A stretch of DNA of 64,000 nucleotides from Comamonadaceae bacterium (GTDB lineage: Bacteria; Pseudomonadota; Gammaproteobacteria; Burkholderiales; Burkholderiaceae_C). Under the pieces are notes generated by a model, which made no database searches, was not told the DNA's origin, and worked only from the letters and a program-made list of their open reading frames with translations. Positions 15,841 to 25,027 of the stretch are shown piece by piece. The stretch covers positions 1 through 64,000 of the forward strand of contig CANGNS010000007.1 of assembly GCA_947455465.1 (NCBI GenBank). The letters are read 5' to 3'. Made by a program: the position numbers and the translations under genes. The stretch's first letter is position 1, and each line of letters opens with the position of its first letter.

Positions 15841-17679
15841 TCAGGCACCGGGCCATTGCGCCGGTCCGCGCTCGCCGCACACCAGTCGCAGCGTACTGGC
15901 CGAGGCCGGCAGCTTGACTGGCAAACGCACAATACGTTGTTCACGCGCTACCAGGGCGACAAAGCGCTGTTGTGTGCCCAGTAGCACGCCCAGCTCGTCC
16001 AGTTTGGTAATGCGCCACGCTGAGTGGGCCCGTCCGGGCCCAGGCAGTTCTACGCCCAGCCATTCATCCCGGGCCATCAGGCCTGCCGCCATGGCAGGAC
16101 TGCCCGACAGCACGGTTTTGATCTGCACGCCCGCTGGGCTATCCACGCTGCGAATACCCAGGCGCTCGGCCAAAGTGGCAGGTTCGTCTTGCAGCTCCAG
16201 GCCTTGGGCGCTCAGTAATTCGCGCAGGGGCAGGGGGCGGGTGCTGTGGACCCAGGCTTTGATCTCAGGCGCCCAGGAGCGGCCGGTTTGTTCCTGCAAT
16301 ACCGCCAGCAAATCGTCCTCGCGCATAGGGCCAGCCGCACAGCGCTGCCACAGGCCGCGCATCACCGCGTCCAGGGTGCTTTGGCCTTGCGCGCGCAAAC
16401 GCAGGTCTAGGCACAGCGCGACCAGCGCGCCCTTGGTGTAGTAGCTGACGGTGGCGTTCGGCGTGTTTTCGTCCGGGCGGTAGTACTTGATCCAGGCGTC
16501 GCGGCTGGCTTGCGCCACCGACTGCACGCCCGCGCCGGGCGTCTGCAGCACCTGGTTGATGGTTTTGGTGAGCAGTTTGCAATACGTCGCGTCGTCGATC
16601 AGGCCGCTGCGGCGCAGAAGCAAATCGTCGTAATAGCTGGTAAAGCCTTCGAAAAACCAGAGCAAGTCGGTGTAGTTTTCTTGGCTGTAGTCATAGCGCG
16701 CAAACTCCGCGGGCCGCAGGCGCTTGACGTTCCAGGTATGGAAATACTCGTGGCTGATCAGGCCCAAGAGCGTGGTGTAGCCCTCGCCCGGCTGGGCTTG
16801 CCCTAGCCGCGGCAGGTCGCGCCGGGCGGCGATCAGCGCAGTGCTGTTGCGATGCTCCAGGCCGCCATAGCCTTCGGGCACGGCGTTCAGCATAAAAACA
16901 TAGTGCGAAAACGGCACCTGGCGCGTCAGTGCTTTGGCCGATTGGCCCTCTTGGCCATGCCAAAAGCGGATCTGGGTTTCGCAAATGGTGCGCGTATCCG
17001 CCAGCAAGCGTTCTCCGTCAAAAGACGGCAAAGCGCCTGCAACTACCAGGCGGTGCGCAATGCCGCAGGCGACAAACTCGCCACTCCAAAACGCGCCCAG
17101 CTCAAAAGGGCAATCAGCCAGTTCGTCGTAATCCACAGCCTGGTAAGTGCCAAATCCACGTGCGTCGGTGCGTACCGGCGCCAAGCCGGTAGCCACTTGC
17201 CAGCCGCCCATGGCCGCGCTGGCGAGCACCTCGATGCCCTGTGGGCCATCGGTTTGCCCCGCTACGCGCAGGCACAAGCTGGTCGCGTTAAAGAAGCCGC
17301 GTACATCATCCAGCCAAGCCGTGCGCACCGAGTTGTCAAAGGCGTAGACCTGGTATTGCACTTGCAGCGCCTGCGCGCTGTCGCAGCGCACCTGCCAAGC
17401 GGCCTTGCCAGTTTGCGCCAGCGCAACACTGCGCCCGCCCTGGGTGGCACGCATTGCCTGCACATGCTTAGAGAACTCGCGCACCAAATAGCTGCCCGGA
17501 ATCCACACCGGCAAAGCCAGGTCCTGCACGGCGGCGGGCTGGGCAATGGTCAGCGTGACCTGCCACAAATGCGCACTGTGGCTGAGCGCCTCGATACAAA
17601 AGTGCACCGGCGCTTGGACAGCACGGGCGCGGGTGGGCGATGTTTTTTTCATAGCAGTGCTTTGGCGAATTGCCAGCAT
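15841..17679 (-). CDS. M61-family glycyl aminopeptidase-like metalloprotease with PDZ domain
   Basis: The 612-aa protein has an N-terminal beta-rich domain, the zinc motif HEYFHTWNVKRLRP, the third-ligand Glu in FFEGFTSYYDD, and a C-terminal PDZ-like part (SPAGVQIKTVLSGSPAMAAGL). This is the M61 (glycyl aminopeptidase) layout. No clear signal peptide is seen, so it is probably cytoplasmic. The ATG at 17679 directly abuts the dsbC stop codon (TGAATG); an alternative ATG at 17652 (MKKTSPTRAR) is equally possible because neither has a strong ribosome site. It is probably co-transcribed with ubiH and dsbC. Confidence 0.9.
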   Translation of the reverse strand: MLAIRQSTAMKKTSPTRARAVQAPVHFCIEALSHSAHLWQVTLTIAQPAAVQDLALPVWIPGSYLVREFSKHVQAMRATQGGRSVALAQTGKAAWQVRCDSAQALQVQYQVYAFDNSVRTAWLDDVRGFFNATSLCLRVAGQTDGPQGIEVLASAAMGGWQVATGLAPVRTDARGFGTYQAVDYDELADCPFELGAFWSGEFVACGIAHRLVVAGALPSFDGERLLADTRTICETQIRFWHGQEGQSAKALTRQVPFSHYVFMLNAVPEGYGGLEHRNSTALIAARRDLPRLGQAQPGEGYTTLLGLISHEYFHTWNVKRLRPAEFARYDYSQENYTDLLWFFEGFTSYYDDLLLRRSGLIDDATYCKLLTKTINQVLQTPGAGVQSVAQASRDAWIKYYRPDENTPNATVSYYTKGALVALCLDLRLRAQGQSTLDAVMRGLWQRCAAGPMREDDLLAVLQEQTGRSWAPEIKAWVHSTRPLPLRELLSAQGLELQDEPATLAERLGIRSVDSPAGVQIKTVLSGSPAMAAGLMARDEWLGVELPGPGRAHSAWRITKLDELGVLLGTQQRFVALVAREQRIVRLPVKLPASASTLRLVCGERGPAQWPGA

Positions 17680-18405
17680 TCAGGATTTGGCTGCCTGGGC
17701 CAGCAATTGCTCCACACGCTTGTTATCAATAGCGCCGGGCACGCGCGTGCTGTTGCTAAAGATCAGTGTGGGAGTTCCGGTAATTTTGTGCTTGCGACCC
17801 AGTTCGGCGTTGCGCACGACAGCCCCTGTGTCGCAACTGGCAGGTGCTGCGCTGGCGGCTTGCTCGCGCAGCATCCAGTCCAACCAGGCGGCGCCTCGGT
17901 CTTTGGCGCACCAAATGGCTTTGGACTTTTCCATGGAGTCAGCGCCCAGCACAGGGAACAAAAACATATAAATGGTCACGTTGTCCACTTTTTGCAAATC
18001 ACGCTCAAAGCGTTTGCAATAGCCGCAGTTGGGGTCTTCAAACACCGCCAGTTTGCGCTCGCCTTTGCCGCGCACCACCACAAAAGCGTCTTTCAGGGGC
18101 AGCGCCTCAAACTTGATGGCGGTGAGCTTGTCCACCCGCTCTTCGGTCAGATTGCGCTTGCTGCGGGTGTCGATCAGATTGCCCTCTATCAGGTAGTTGG
18201 CCTGGGCGTCGGTGTAATAGATGTCCACGCCGTCCACACGCACTTCAAAAAGGCCGGGCAACTCGCTTTTGCGCACCTCGTCAATTCTCCCCATATCGGG
18301 CAGACGGGCTTGCAGGTTTTTGCGGATAAGGGCTTCGTCTGCCTGGGCCAAGCCGTTGGCGCCCAACGATAGCAGCAGGCACAGGCGCAGCAAAAAGGAA
18401 TTCAT
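17680..18405 (-). CDS. dsbC: Periplasmic thiol:disulfide interchange protein DsbC
   Basis: DsbC is the dimeric periplasmic disulfide isomerase kept reduced by DsbD. The 241-aa precursor has a signal peptide (FLLRLCLLLSLGANGLAQA), an N-terminal dimerisation domain (to about residue 75) and a thioredoxin-fold domain with the catalytic CGYC in FEDPNCGYCKRFE, plus the cis-Pro region TGTPTLIF. A second Cys pair (WCAKD ... ASCDTG) matches the structural disulfide of DsbC. The ATG at 18405 starts the signal peptide properly; a TTG at 18420 does not. The gene follows the UbiH-like gene by 18 bp. Confidence 0.93.
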   Translation of the reverse strand: MNSFLLRLCLLLSLGANGLAQADEALIRKNLQARLPDMGRIDEVRKSELPGLFEVRVDGVDIYYTDAQANYLIEGNLIDTRSKRNLTEERVDKLTAIKFEALPLKDAFVVVRGKGERKLAVFEDPNCGYCKRFERDLQKVDNVTIYMFLFPVLGADSMEKSKAIWCAKDRGAAWLDWMLREQAASAAPASCDTGAVVRNAELGRKHKITGTPTLIFSNSTRVPGAIDNKRVEQLLAQAAKS

Positions 18406-18423
18406 GGCGTTGTACTTCAAAGT

Positions 18424-19569
18424 TCAGGCCCGCAGGCCCATGGCCCGTTGGGCAATCCAGTGTTTGAGGGGGCCGCTGTGGGAAAAGGCTGTGAGCCCCC
18501 AATTGCGCGCTGCTTGAATGGCCGGATGGGATTGCGAAAAAAGGTTTTGCAGGGCATCGCCTGCGCCACCCACCATGGCGACCGCGCTTTTGCGCGCACG
18601 GGCGTAGGTTTGTAAAAGGCGCGGGTCACCGACGCCGCGCCAGTAGGGCTTGGCTTCCAGCAAGGCCGACAGGCAGGCCACATCGCCCAAGCCCAGGTTC
18701 AGGCCTTGGCCGGCCAAAGGGTGTACCGCGTGGGCTGCGTCGCCGGCCAGCACCCAAGCGCCCTGGGCATTGGTGCCACACCATTGGCGCGCGGTCGCGC
18801 TCACCAGCGGCCAGACGGCGCGCTCGCTCATAAGCTCTAAAGCGCCCAGGCTGCTTTGGCTGGCCATCAGCAGCGCCGCACAAAAATCTTGCGCCGTGTC
18901 GGCCTGCAAGGCTTGCGCGCGCGCCGGCGGCAACGACCAGACCAGCGCGCAACTGTTGCCCTGCGGACCGTCCAGGGGCAGAAAAGCCAAGATATCGGGC
19001 TCGCCATCCGCCGAGGCGAACCACTGGCGCGCGGTTTGGCCATGGGGCTTTTCGCAACGCACCCGCGCCGCCAAAGCCCATTGGGGGTAAGCGTGGCTGT
19101 CGAAATCGACACCGAAGGCCGTGCGCGTGCTGCTGGCTTTGCCCTCGCATACCACCGTGAGCGCCGCCGGGGCCGGGGTGTCGCGCACTTCTATCAGGCT
19201 CTGGAAACCAACGGCCTGGGCCAGCAGGCCTTCAATTGTGGGCACATCCACAATCCAGTTGAGCGCCTCGGCGGCTTGTTCGGCAGCGTCAAATTGCAGC
19301 GCGCCGCCCGCGTCACCGCGCACCTGCATGGACAACACGGGCGTGGCGTGCATGGGGTCGGGCCAGCAACGCAGGCCCTGGAGCAGTTCGCGCGAGGCGC
19401 CATTGAGGGCGTAAGCGCGCACATCGCTGTGGCCGCTGGCCGCGGCGGTGCCGGGCGCCTGCACCAGCGCGACGCGCAGGCGGCGGGCCGCCAGTTGCAA
19501 AGCCAAAGCGCGCCCGACAATGCCGGCGCCGCGAATACACACGTCAAAAGGTCGTCCCATGCGGGTCAT
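18424..19569 (-). CDS. UbiH/UbiF/Coq6-family FAD-dependent hydroxylase
   Basis: Members hydroxylate the ubiquinone ring. The 381-aa protein starts with the dinucleotide fold [19 protein letters not shown] and has the flavin-binding [21 protein letters not shown] block near residue 280, typical of UbiH. The longer frame up to 20196 runs antisense through ychF and is not real. ATGs at 19569 and 19560 are both possible. Assigning UbiH rather than UbiF/UbiI would need phylogeny. ychF diverges from it across about 125 bp. dsbC and the M61 gene follow. Confidence 0.88.
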   Translation of the reverse strand: MTRMGRPFDVCIRGAGIVGRALALQLAARRLRVALVQAPGTAAASGHSDVRAYALNGASRELLQGLRCWPDPMHATPVLSMQVRGDAGGALQFDAAEQAAEALNWIVDVPTIEGLLAQAVGFQSLIEVRDTPAPAALTVVCEGKASSTRTAFGVDFDSHAYPQWALAARVRCEKPHGQTARQWFASADGEPDILAFLPLDGPQGNSCALVWSLPPARAQALQADTAQDFCAALLMASQSSLGALELMSERAVWPLVSATARQWCGTNAQGAWVLAGDAAHAVHPLAGQGLNLGLGDVACLSALLEAKPYWRGVGDPRLLQTYARARKSAVAMVGGAGDALQNLFSQSHPAIQAARNWGLTAFSHSGPLKHWIAQRAMGLRA

Positions 19570-19695
19570 TGTAGGAGGGGCGGCCCCCGCAGCAGCCCCC
19601 TTTATTACAATGCGCGCTGCTCCGCCACCCCGGACGACACCCCTGCCCGCACCGCCCATGGCCGGCGCAGATCCCCCGAAACGAAGGACATCCCC

Positions 19696-20781
19696 ATGAA
19701 ATGCGGCATCGTAGGCCTGCCCAATGTCGGTAAATCGACCCTGTTTAACGCGCTGACCAAGGCCGGCATCGCGGCTGAAAACTACCCCTTTTGCACCATC
19801 GAGCCCAATGTAGGGGTGGTCGAGGTGCCCGACCTGCGCCTGGCGCAACTCTCCGAGATTGTTCAGCCCGAGCGCGTGGTGCCGGCGATTGTGGAGTTTG
19901 TCGACATCGCCGGCCTGGTTGCAGGAGCGAGCACCGGCGAGGGCTTGGGCAACAAATTTCTGGCCCATATCCGCGAGACCGACGCCACCATCAATGTGGT
20001 GCGCTGCTTTGAGGACGACAACGTGATCCACGTCGCCGGGCGAGTGGACCCGATTGCGGACATCGAAGTCATCCAAACCGAGCTGTGCCTGGCCGACCTG
20101 TCCAGCGTCGACAAAGCCTTGCACCGCGTGACCAAAACGGCGCGCTCGGGCGACAAAGAGTCCATCAAGCTGGTGGCCATCCTCGAAAAGTGCCAAGCTG
20201 CGCTCAACGAAGCCAAGCCGGTGCGCACCCTGGACTTCAGCAAAGAAGAGCTTCCACTGCTCAAACAGTTCTTCTTAATTACCGCCAAACCCGCCATGTT
20301 TGTGGCCAATGTGGCCGAAGATGGCTTTGAGAACAACCCCTTGTTAGAGCGCCTGCAAGCCTTTGCCGCTGCGCAGAACGCGCCGGTGGTGGCTATCAGC
20401 GCCAAACTGGAAGCCGAACTGAGCGAAATGGGCGACGAAGACCGCCTGCTGTTTTTGCAAGAGCTGGGCCAGACCGAGCCCGGCCTGAACCGCCTGATCC
20501 GCTCGGCCTACCGCCTTTTGGGTCTGCAAACTTATTTCACCGCCGGCGTCAAAGAAGTGCGCGCCTGGACGATTCATATCGGCGATACCGGCCCGCAAGC
20601 GGCCGGTGTCATCCACACCGACTTTGAAAAAGGCTATATCCGCGCCCAGACCATCGCCTTCGAGGACTTTATCCAATACCGTGGCGAGCAAGGGGCAAAG
20701 GATGCGGGCAAAATGCGCGCAGAAGGCAAGGAATACGTGGTCAAAGACGGCGACGTGATGAATTTCCTGTTCAGCTCCTAA
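19696..20781 (+). CDS. ychF: Ribosome-binding redox-responsive ATPase YchF
   Basis: YchF is an Obg-like P-loop protein that prefers ATP over GTP and is linked to translation and oxidative-stress control. The start [17 protein letters not shown] holds the P-loop; later [19 protein letters not shown] is switch II. The C-terminal TGS-like domain ends [12 protein letters not shown], the family hallmark. At 361 aa it is full length. The ATG at 19696 is preceded by aagga (19684-19688). The open frame extends upstream to 18856, but that part is antisense to the UbiH-like gene. Confidence 0.97.
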   Translation: MKCGIVGLPNVGKSTLFNALTKAGIAAENYPFCTIEPNVGVVEVPDLRLAQLSEIVQPERVVPAIVEFVDIAGLVAGASTGEGLGNKFLAHIRETDATINVVRCFEDDNVIHVAGRVDPIADIEVIQTELCLADLSSVDKALHRVTKTARSGDKESIKLVAILEKCQAALNEAKPVRTLDFSKEELPLLKQFFLITAKPAMFVANVAEDGFENNPLLERLQAFAAAQNAPVVAISAKLEAELSEMGDEDRLLFLQELGQTEPGLNRLIRSAYRLLGLQTYFTAGVKEVRAWTIHIGDTGPQAAGVIHTDFEKGYIRAQTIAFEDFIQYRGEQGAKDAGKMRAEGKEYVVKDGDVMNFLFSS

Positions 20782-20829
20782 GCCCGCCGCGCCCCGCACA
20801 ACGCCCTCACCTGTTTACTGGAGAAAACC

Positions 20830-21978
20830 ATGCCCGCATTGCTACCCCATATCGACCCGGACGGACTGCTGGAGTTCTCGGTTGTTTATACCGACCGCGC
20901 TTTGAACCATATGTCCCAGCGCTTTCAGGGCGTGATGCGCGACATCTCGCGCATGCTCAAGACGGTGTACGGCGCTAAATCGAGCGTGTTGGTGCCCGGC
21001 AGCGGTACGTTTGGCATGGAAGCGGTCGCGCGCCAATTTGCCACCGGCAAAAACGTGCTGGTCATCCGCAACGGCTGGTTCAGCTACCGCTGGACACAGA
21101 TTTTTGACATGGGCAACATCCCCGCCCATGCCACGGTGCTCAAGGCCCGCCGCCTCAGCCAGGACAGCCAGGCCGCCTGGATTCCCTGCCCGATTGAAGA
21201 AGTAGTGGCCACCATCCTGGCCGAAAAACCGGCCGTCGTGTTCGCGCCCCACGTGGAAACTTCGGCCGGCATGATCTTGCCTGACGACTATTTGCGCGCC
21301 GTGTCAGACGCCGTGCACCAGGTGGGCGGCCTGTTTGTGCTGGACTGCATCGCCTCGGGCACCATCTGGGTGGACATGCAAGCGACCGGCGTGGACGTGC
21401 TGGTCACCGCGCCGCAAAAAGGCTGGAGCGGCTCGCCCTGCTGCGCCATGGTCATGCTCAGCGAGCGCGCACGCACCGCCATTGACAGCACGACCAGCAG
21501 CAGCTTTGCCTGCGACCTCAAAAAGTGGCTGCAAGTGATGGAGGCCTATGAAAACGGCACCCATATGTACCACACCACCATGCCCACTGACGCCATCACC
21601 CGTCTGCAAGAGGTGATGTTAGAGACCGAAAGCTATGGCTTTGAAAAAGTGCGTGCCGAACAATGGGATTTGGGCCGCAAAGTACGCGCCCTGATGGAAG
21701 GCCGGGGCATCCGCAGCGTCGCTGCAGCGGGCTTTCAGGCGCCGGGCGTGGTGGTCAGCTACACCACCGATGCCGCTTTGCACAGCAGCAAAGGCTTTTT
21801 GGCCCTGGGCCTGCAAACCGCCTCGGGCGTGCCACTGCAGTGCGACGAGCCGGCCGATTTCATGACCTTCCGTATTGGCCTCTTTGGTTTGGACAAGCTG
21901 CACCAGGCCGACCGCAGCGTGGCCCATCTGGCCGGTGCACTCGAAGCGCTCGGTTTTTCGGAACTTAAAGCGGCTTAA
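20830..21978 (+). CDS. Class V pyridoxal-phosphate aminotransferase (serine/alanine-glyoxylate type)
   Basis: The 382-aa protein has the class V fold: VLVPGSGTFGMEAVARQ at the N-terminus, the PLP-binding Asp in FVLDCIASG, and the Schiff-base lysine K197 in VTAPQKGWSG. The closest type is the serine-pyruvate/alanine-glyoxylate group, but the preferred amino donor cannot be read from sequence. A GGAG site (20820-20823) is 6 bp before the ATG. It follows ychF by 48 bp on the same strand, and its 3' end overlaps that of the convergent sugar kinase by 14 bp. Fructokinase next door is probably not functionally linked. Confidence 0.87.
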   Translation: MPALLPHIDPDGLLEFSVVYTDRALNHMSQRFQGVMRDISRMLKTVYGAKSSVLVPGSGTFGMEAVARQFATGKNVLVIRNGWFSYRWTQIFDMGNIPAHATVLKARRLSQDSQAAWIPCPIEEVVATILAEKPAVVFAPHVETSAGMILPDDYLRAVSDAVHQVGGLFVLDCIASGTIWVDMQATGVDVLVTAPQKGWSGSPCCAMVMLSERARTAIDSTTSSSFACDLKKWLQVMEAYENGTHMYHTTMPTDAITRLQEVMLETESYGFEKVRAEQWDLGRKVRALMEGRGIRSVAAAGFQAPGVVVSYTTDAALHSSKGFLALGLQTASGVPLQCDEPADFMTFRIGLFGLDKLHQADRSVAHLAGALEALGFSELKAA

Positions 21979-22912
21979 AGCTTTGCGTCTCGGCCCAGCG
22001 TGGCGGCTGGCAGCCGGCGCGGCTGCAATTGATGGCCGCTGCGGCCATGGCGTGGCGCAAGCTGGTCTGGGCATCGGCGGCGCCCGGGGCCAGCGCCCAG
22101 CCGGCAACACAATTGCCCCAAAAGGTATCGCCCGCCCCCACACTGTCAACCAGCGTAATGGCCGGCGCATCGCTCCAAGCGCTGCCGCTCTCGGTCTGTA
22201 AATAAGCGCCTTGTGCACCAAAGGTGAGCGCCAAGCGGCTGAGTGAGGCTGCCCCATGGGCGCGTACACGTGCCGCCAGCGCAGGCGCTGACTGCGCATC
22301 CACCCCGGAAAAACCCAGCACCTGCAAGTCCTCGTCACTGGCTTTGAGCCAATCGGCCAGGGGCAGCAAGCGCTGCACCGCTTGCACATAGGCATCCAGA
22401 TCGGGCGCTACCGAAGGGCGCATATTCACATCCATGCTGATCGTCCAGCCCTGCGCCTTGGCCGCTTGCAGCAAGGCCTGCACTTTGTCGCTTTCGGGCG
22501 GAATCAAAAGCAAAGAGCCGGTGTGCAAAATGCCCGGCCCGTGCAGCTCGGCTTGCTGCGCCAGGGTGGCCAGGACGGCGTCCACGCGGTAGTCGCGGTC
22601 GGCCACGCCCTCGCGGTAAAAACTGTAGCTGGGATGGCCCTTGGCCATTTGCACAATGGCCAAGGACGTAGGCGCTGCGCTGCGCGGCGTGGGCATGCTA
22701 ACGCCCTCGTCTTGCAACTGCGCGGCCAAGGACTGGCCAAAAGTATCGGTGGACAAGGGGTTGAGGTAGGCCACCTCGGCGCCACGCAAACGTGCAGCGC
22801 GCGCCATGTTGTAGGGGCTGCCGCCACGCACAGGCAGCAACTGACCGCCGGGCTGCATCAGGCAGTCCATCAAGGCCTCGCCCACCACGTAAATGCGCCG
22901 CGCGTGCGTCAT
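21965..22912 (-). CDS. frcK: PfkB-family sugar kinase, probable fructokinase
   Basis: The 315-aa ribokinase-type enzyme has the N-terminal GEALMDCL and GGSPYNMARAARLRG sugar-binding signature and the C-terminal catalytic block LVDSVGAGDTFWGN, whose Asp is the base. Fructokinase is the favoured substrate call because of the locus: a CUT2-type permease, binding protein and single-domain ATPase matching the rhizobial frcBCAK set, and a fructose-6-phosphate aldolase-like protein. The gene lies downstream of the permease gene in the leftward operon, 16 bp away. Ribose or another ketose remains possible. Confidence 0.8.
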   Translation of the reverse strand: MTHARRIYVVGEALMDCLMQPGGQLLPVRGGSPYNMARAARLRGAEVAYLNPLSTDTFGQSLAAQLQDEGVSMPTPRSAAPTSLAIVQMAKGHPSYSFYREGVADRDYRVDAVLATLAQQAELHGPGILHTGSLLLIPPESDKVQALLQAAKAQGWTISMDVNMRPSVAPDLDAYVQAVQRLLPLADWLKASDEDLQVLGFSGVDAQSAPALAARVRAHGAASLSRLALTFGAQGAYLQTESGSAWSDAPAITLVDSVGAGDTFWGNCVAGWALAPGAADAQTSLRHAMAAAAINCSRAGCQPPRWAETQSFKPL

Positions 22913-22928
22913 AGCGTACCAGCCCCGT

Positions 22929-23873
22929 TTATTTTTTAAGCAAGTGTTTGCGCCGGATCACGTCGATCCAGACCGCCACAATCACCACGGCGCCGATCGC
23001 CATCATTTGCTTGAACTGCGAGATTTCCATCAGGTTCATGCCGTTGCGGATCATGGTGATCAGCACCGCGCCCAGCAAACTGCCCCAAATACTGCCGCGC
23101 CCGCCAAACAAAGAGGTACCGCCCAAAATCACCGCCGCGATGGCGTCGAGCTCAAACATCTGGGCCATCTTGCCGCTGCTCGAGTCCATGCGCGCCATCA
23201 GCACCAGCGCGCCCAAGGCACAGCTCAGGCCTGAGACCACATACACGCCCAGCTTGTACCAACGGATATTGATACCCACCTGGCGCGCGCCCATTTCGTT
23301 GGAGCCCATGGCGTACACATAGCGACCCATCTTGGTGCTCGAGAGCACAAAAGCCATCAGCACGTAGTACACGCCGGTCAGCACCGTGGGCATGGGAATG
23401 CCGAAGATTTCGCCGTAGCCGATAAAAGGAAAAGGGTCTGGCAGGCCGGCATTGTCAAAGCCGCCCGTCAGGTCAAAAGCCAAGCCGCGCCACAGCGTCA
23501 GCCCGCCCAAAGTCACGATAAAGGCCGGAATGCCCACAAAAGCCACCAAGTAGCCATTGAACAAGCCCACCGCCGCGCCAATGCCCAGGGCCACGGCCAC
23601 CGCCAAGAGTGGCGAGACGCCCAGCTTGACCATCATGTAACCGGCCACTGCACCGGCCAAAGCGGTGAGCGCACCCACCGCCAGATCGACGCCGCCCGTC
23701 AGAATGACAAAGGTTTGCCCACCCGCCAACAAGGCAATGACCGAAGCCTGCACCAAAATGTTGGACAAATTGCCCGTCGTGAAAAAGTAGGGCGAGGCCG
23801 CACTGAGCAGGCCGGCCAGCACCAGCACTGCGACCAGCGCGCCATACCATTCCTGGCGGGTGAGCTGTTTCAT
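22929..23873 (-). CDS. frcC: CUT2-type sugar ABC transporter permease
   Basis: The 314-aa integral membrane protein has about ten hydrophobic segments and the RbsC/FrcC signatures: GGVDLAVGALTALAGAV, the loop GSNEMGARQVGINIRWYKLGVYV, and AVILGGTSLFGGRGSIWGSL near the end. It forms the membrane channel with the ATPase encoded on the opposite strand. It lies 3 bp after the binding-protein gene, so is co-transcribed with it. The frc label rests on the gene set of the locus, not on a specificity residue. Confidence 0.88.
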   Translation of the reverse strand: MKQLTRQEWYGALVAVLVLAGLLSAASPYFFTTGNLSNILVQASVIALLAGGQTFVILTGGVDLAVGALTALAGAVAGYMMVKLGVSPLLAVAVALGIGAAVGLFNGYLVAFVGIPAFIVTLGGLTLWRGLAFDLTGGFDNAGLPDPFPFIGYGEIFGIPMPTVLTGVYYVLMAFVLSSTKMGRYVYAMGSNEMGARQVGINIRWYKLGVYVVSGLSCALGALVLMARMDSSSGKMAQMFELDAIAAVILGGTSLFGGRGSIWGSLLGAVLITMIRNGMNLMEISQFKQMMAIGAVVIVAVWIDVIRRKHLLKK

Positions 23874-23876
23874 GGC

Positions 23877-24836
23877 TTATTTGGCTTTCATGAACTGGCC
23901 AACGCCCGAGTCTTTGGCGAAAGCGTCCACATTGGAAGGCAGCACCAGGAAAGAACCGGTGTCGATGCGCGCCTCGACCTTTTTGCCTTGGGCTGCGGCG
24001 ATGGCCGTTTCCACGCCGACTTGGCCGATTTTGGCCAGCATCTGCGCGGCATTGGCTTGCTGCCAGCCTTGTTTCATCATGTCCAGGCCGCCGGGCGAAC
24101 CGTCAAAGCCGGCGATTTTGATGTCGCCCGGCTTTTTGCCCGCCGCCATCAGCGCCGCTTTGGCCCCGAGCGCGCCGCCGTCCCAGGCGCAGGCAATCAC
24201 TTTGGCGCCGGCATTGGCGCGCAGAGCCGCTTCCACGCCGTTTTGGGCCATGGTTTGGTCCCAGGTGGTGGGCACTTCAACGATCTTGACGTTTTTACGC
24301 ACGGCGTTGAGTGCGTCCACAAAACCTTTTTTGCGCTCCTGGCCGGTGCTTTGGCCTTGGTCGCCGGTCACATAAATCACGGTGTCGCCGTCTTTGATTT
24401 GTTCGGCCGCCCATTTGCCTTGCACATTGGCCGCTTTGATGTTGTCCGTGGCCACGTAGGAGCTGATCTTGGCGCCGCTGATGCCAGTGTCCACCGCGAC
24501 CACGGCAATGCCGGCAGCCAGTGCTTTGTTAATGGCAGGCGCAATGCCAGCGGAGTCGACGGGTGCGATGGCGATGGCGTTGACCTTGCGGGTAATCATG
24601 TCCTCGACGATGGCCAGTTGCTTGGACAGCTCGCCTTTTTCAGCGGCCAGTTCGATGAACTTGACGCCAGCGGCGGTGCCCGCTTTCTTGGCCCCGCCGT
24701 TGATCAGGGTCCAGCCTTCGTTGGTATTGCCATTGGTGATGTAGGCCACGGTGACGTCGGCCGCCTGGGCCAGACCACACAGCGAAGTCACTGCCACGGC
24801 CAAGGCCAGGCGGGCGAAAGTACGTTTTTGCATCAT
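23877..24836 (-). CDS. frcB: Periplasmic sugar-binding protein of the ABC importer
   Basis: The 319-aa precursor has a clear signal peptide (residues 1-26, ending GLAQA), then a ribose-binding-protein fold: VTVAYITNGNTNEGWTLI, IAIAPVDSAGIAPAINKA, VVAVDTGISG, VATDNIKAANVQGKWAAE and IAGFDGSPGG. This is the peripheral sugar-binding family feeding CUT2 importers. GGAG sits 8 nt before the first of two tandem ATGs at 24836. It is the first gene of the leftward operon frcB-frcC-frcK and diverges from frcA over 191 bp that must hold both promoters. Confidence 0.9.
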   Translation of the reverse strand: MMQKRTFARLALAVAVTSLCGLAQAADVTVAYITNGNTNEGWTLINGGAKKAGTAAGVKFIELAAEKGELSKQLAIVEDMITRKVNAIAIAPVDSAGIAPAINKALAAGIAVVAVDTGISGAKISSYVATDNIKAANVQGKWAAEQIKDGDTVIYVTGDQGQSTGQERKKGFVDALNAVRKNVKIVEVPTTWDQTMAQNGVEAALRANAGAKVIACAWDGGALGAKAALMAAGKKPGDIKIAGFDGSPGGLDMMKQGWQQANAAQMLAKIGQVGVETAIAAAQGKKVEARIDTGSFLVLPSNVDAFAKDSGVGQFMKAK

Positions 24837-24955
24837 GAGCGCGTCTCCGAAAAATTATCAGTAAAAAGGGGGGAATCCGGGTTTCAGCGGCCCACGGTGC
24901 ATGCCCGCAGACTGACTGAAGCGCAATTACACCGCAAAATCCGACTAAATAAACC

Positions 24956-24969
24956 TAGTAGTTTTACTA
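24956..24969. promoter_or_regulatory. AT-rich palindrome between the divergent sugar operons
   Basis: TAGTA (24956-24960) and TACTA (24965-24969) form an inverted repeat with a 4-bp centre inside an AT-rich patch (24940-24975) of an otherwise GC-rich region. ACTAA is repeated nearby. A -10-like TGTAAT for the leftward operon is at 24926-24931. Position between frcB and frcA suits an operator for the ROK regulator encoded 1.3 kb away, but this is inferred from place only. Confidence 0.35.
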
Positions 24970-25027
24970 ATACCAATCGCCAGCCCCATCTGGCATGCTC
25001 GCCCGGATACCACCAGAGACCACCGCC

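Noticed and set aside
16852..18372. 506-codon + strand frame
   Set aside because: Antisense to the M61 and dsbC genes, whose motifs are intact.
18856..19695. Upstream extension of the ychF frame
   Set aside because: YchF starts with its P-loop at 19696; the extension is antisense to the UbiH-like gene.
19570..20196. Upstream extension of the UbiH-like frame
   Set aside because: The extension is antisense to ychF and precedes the expected dinucleotide-binding N-terminus.
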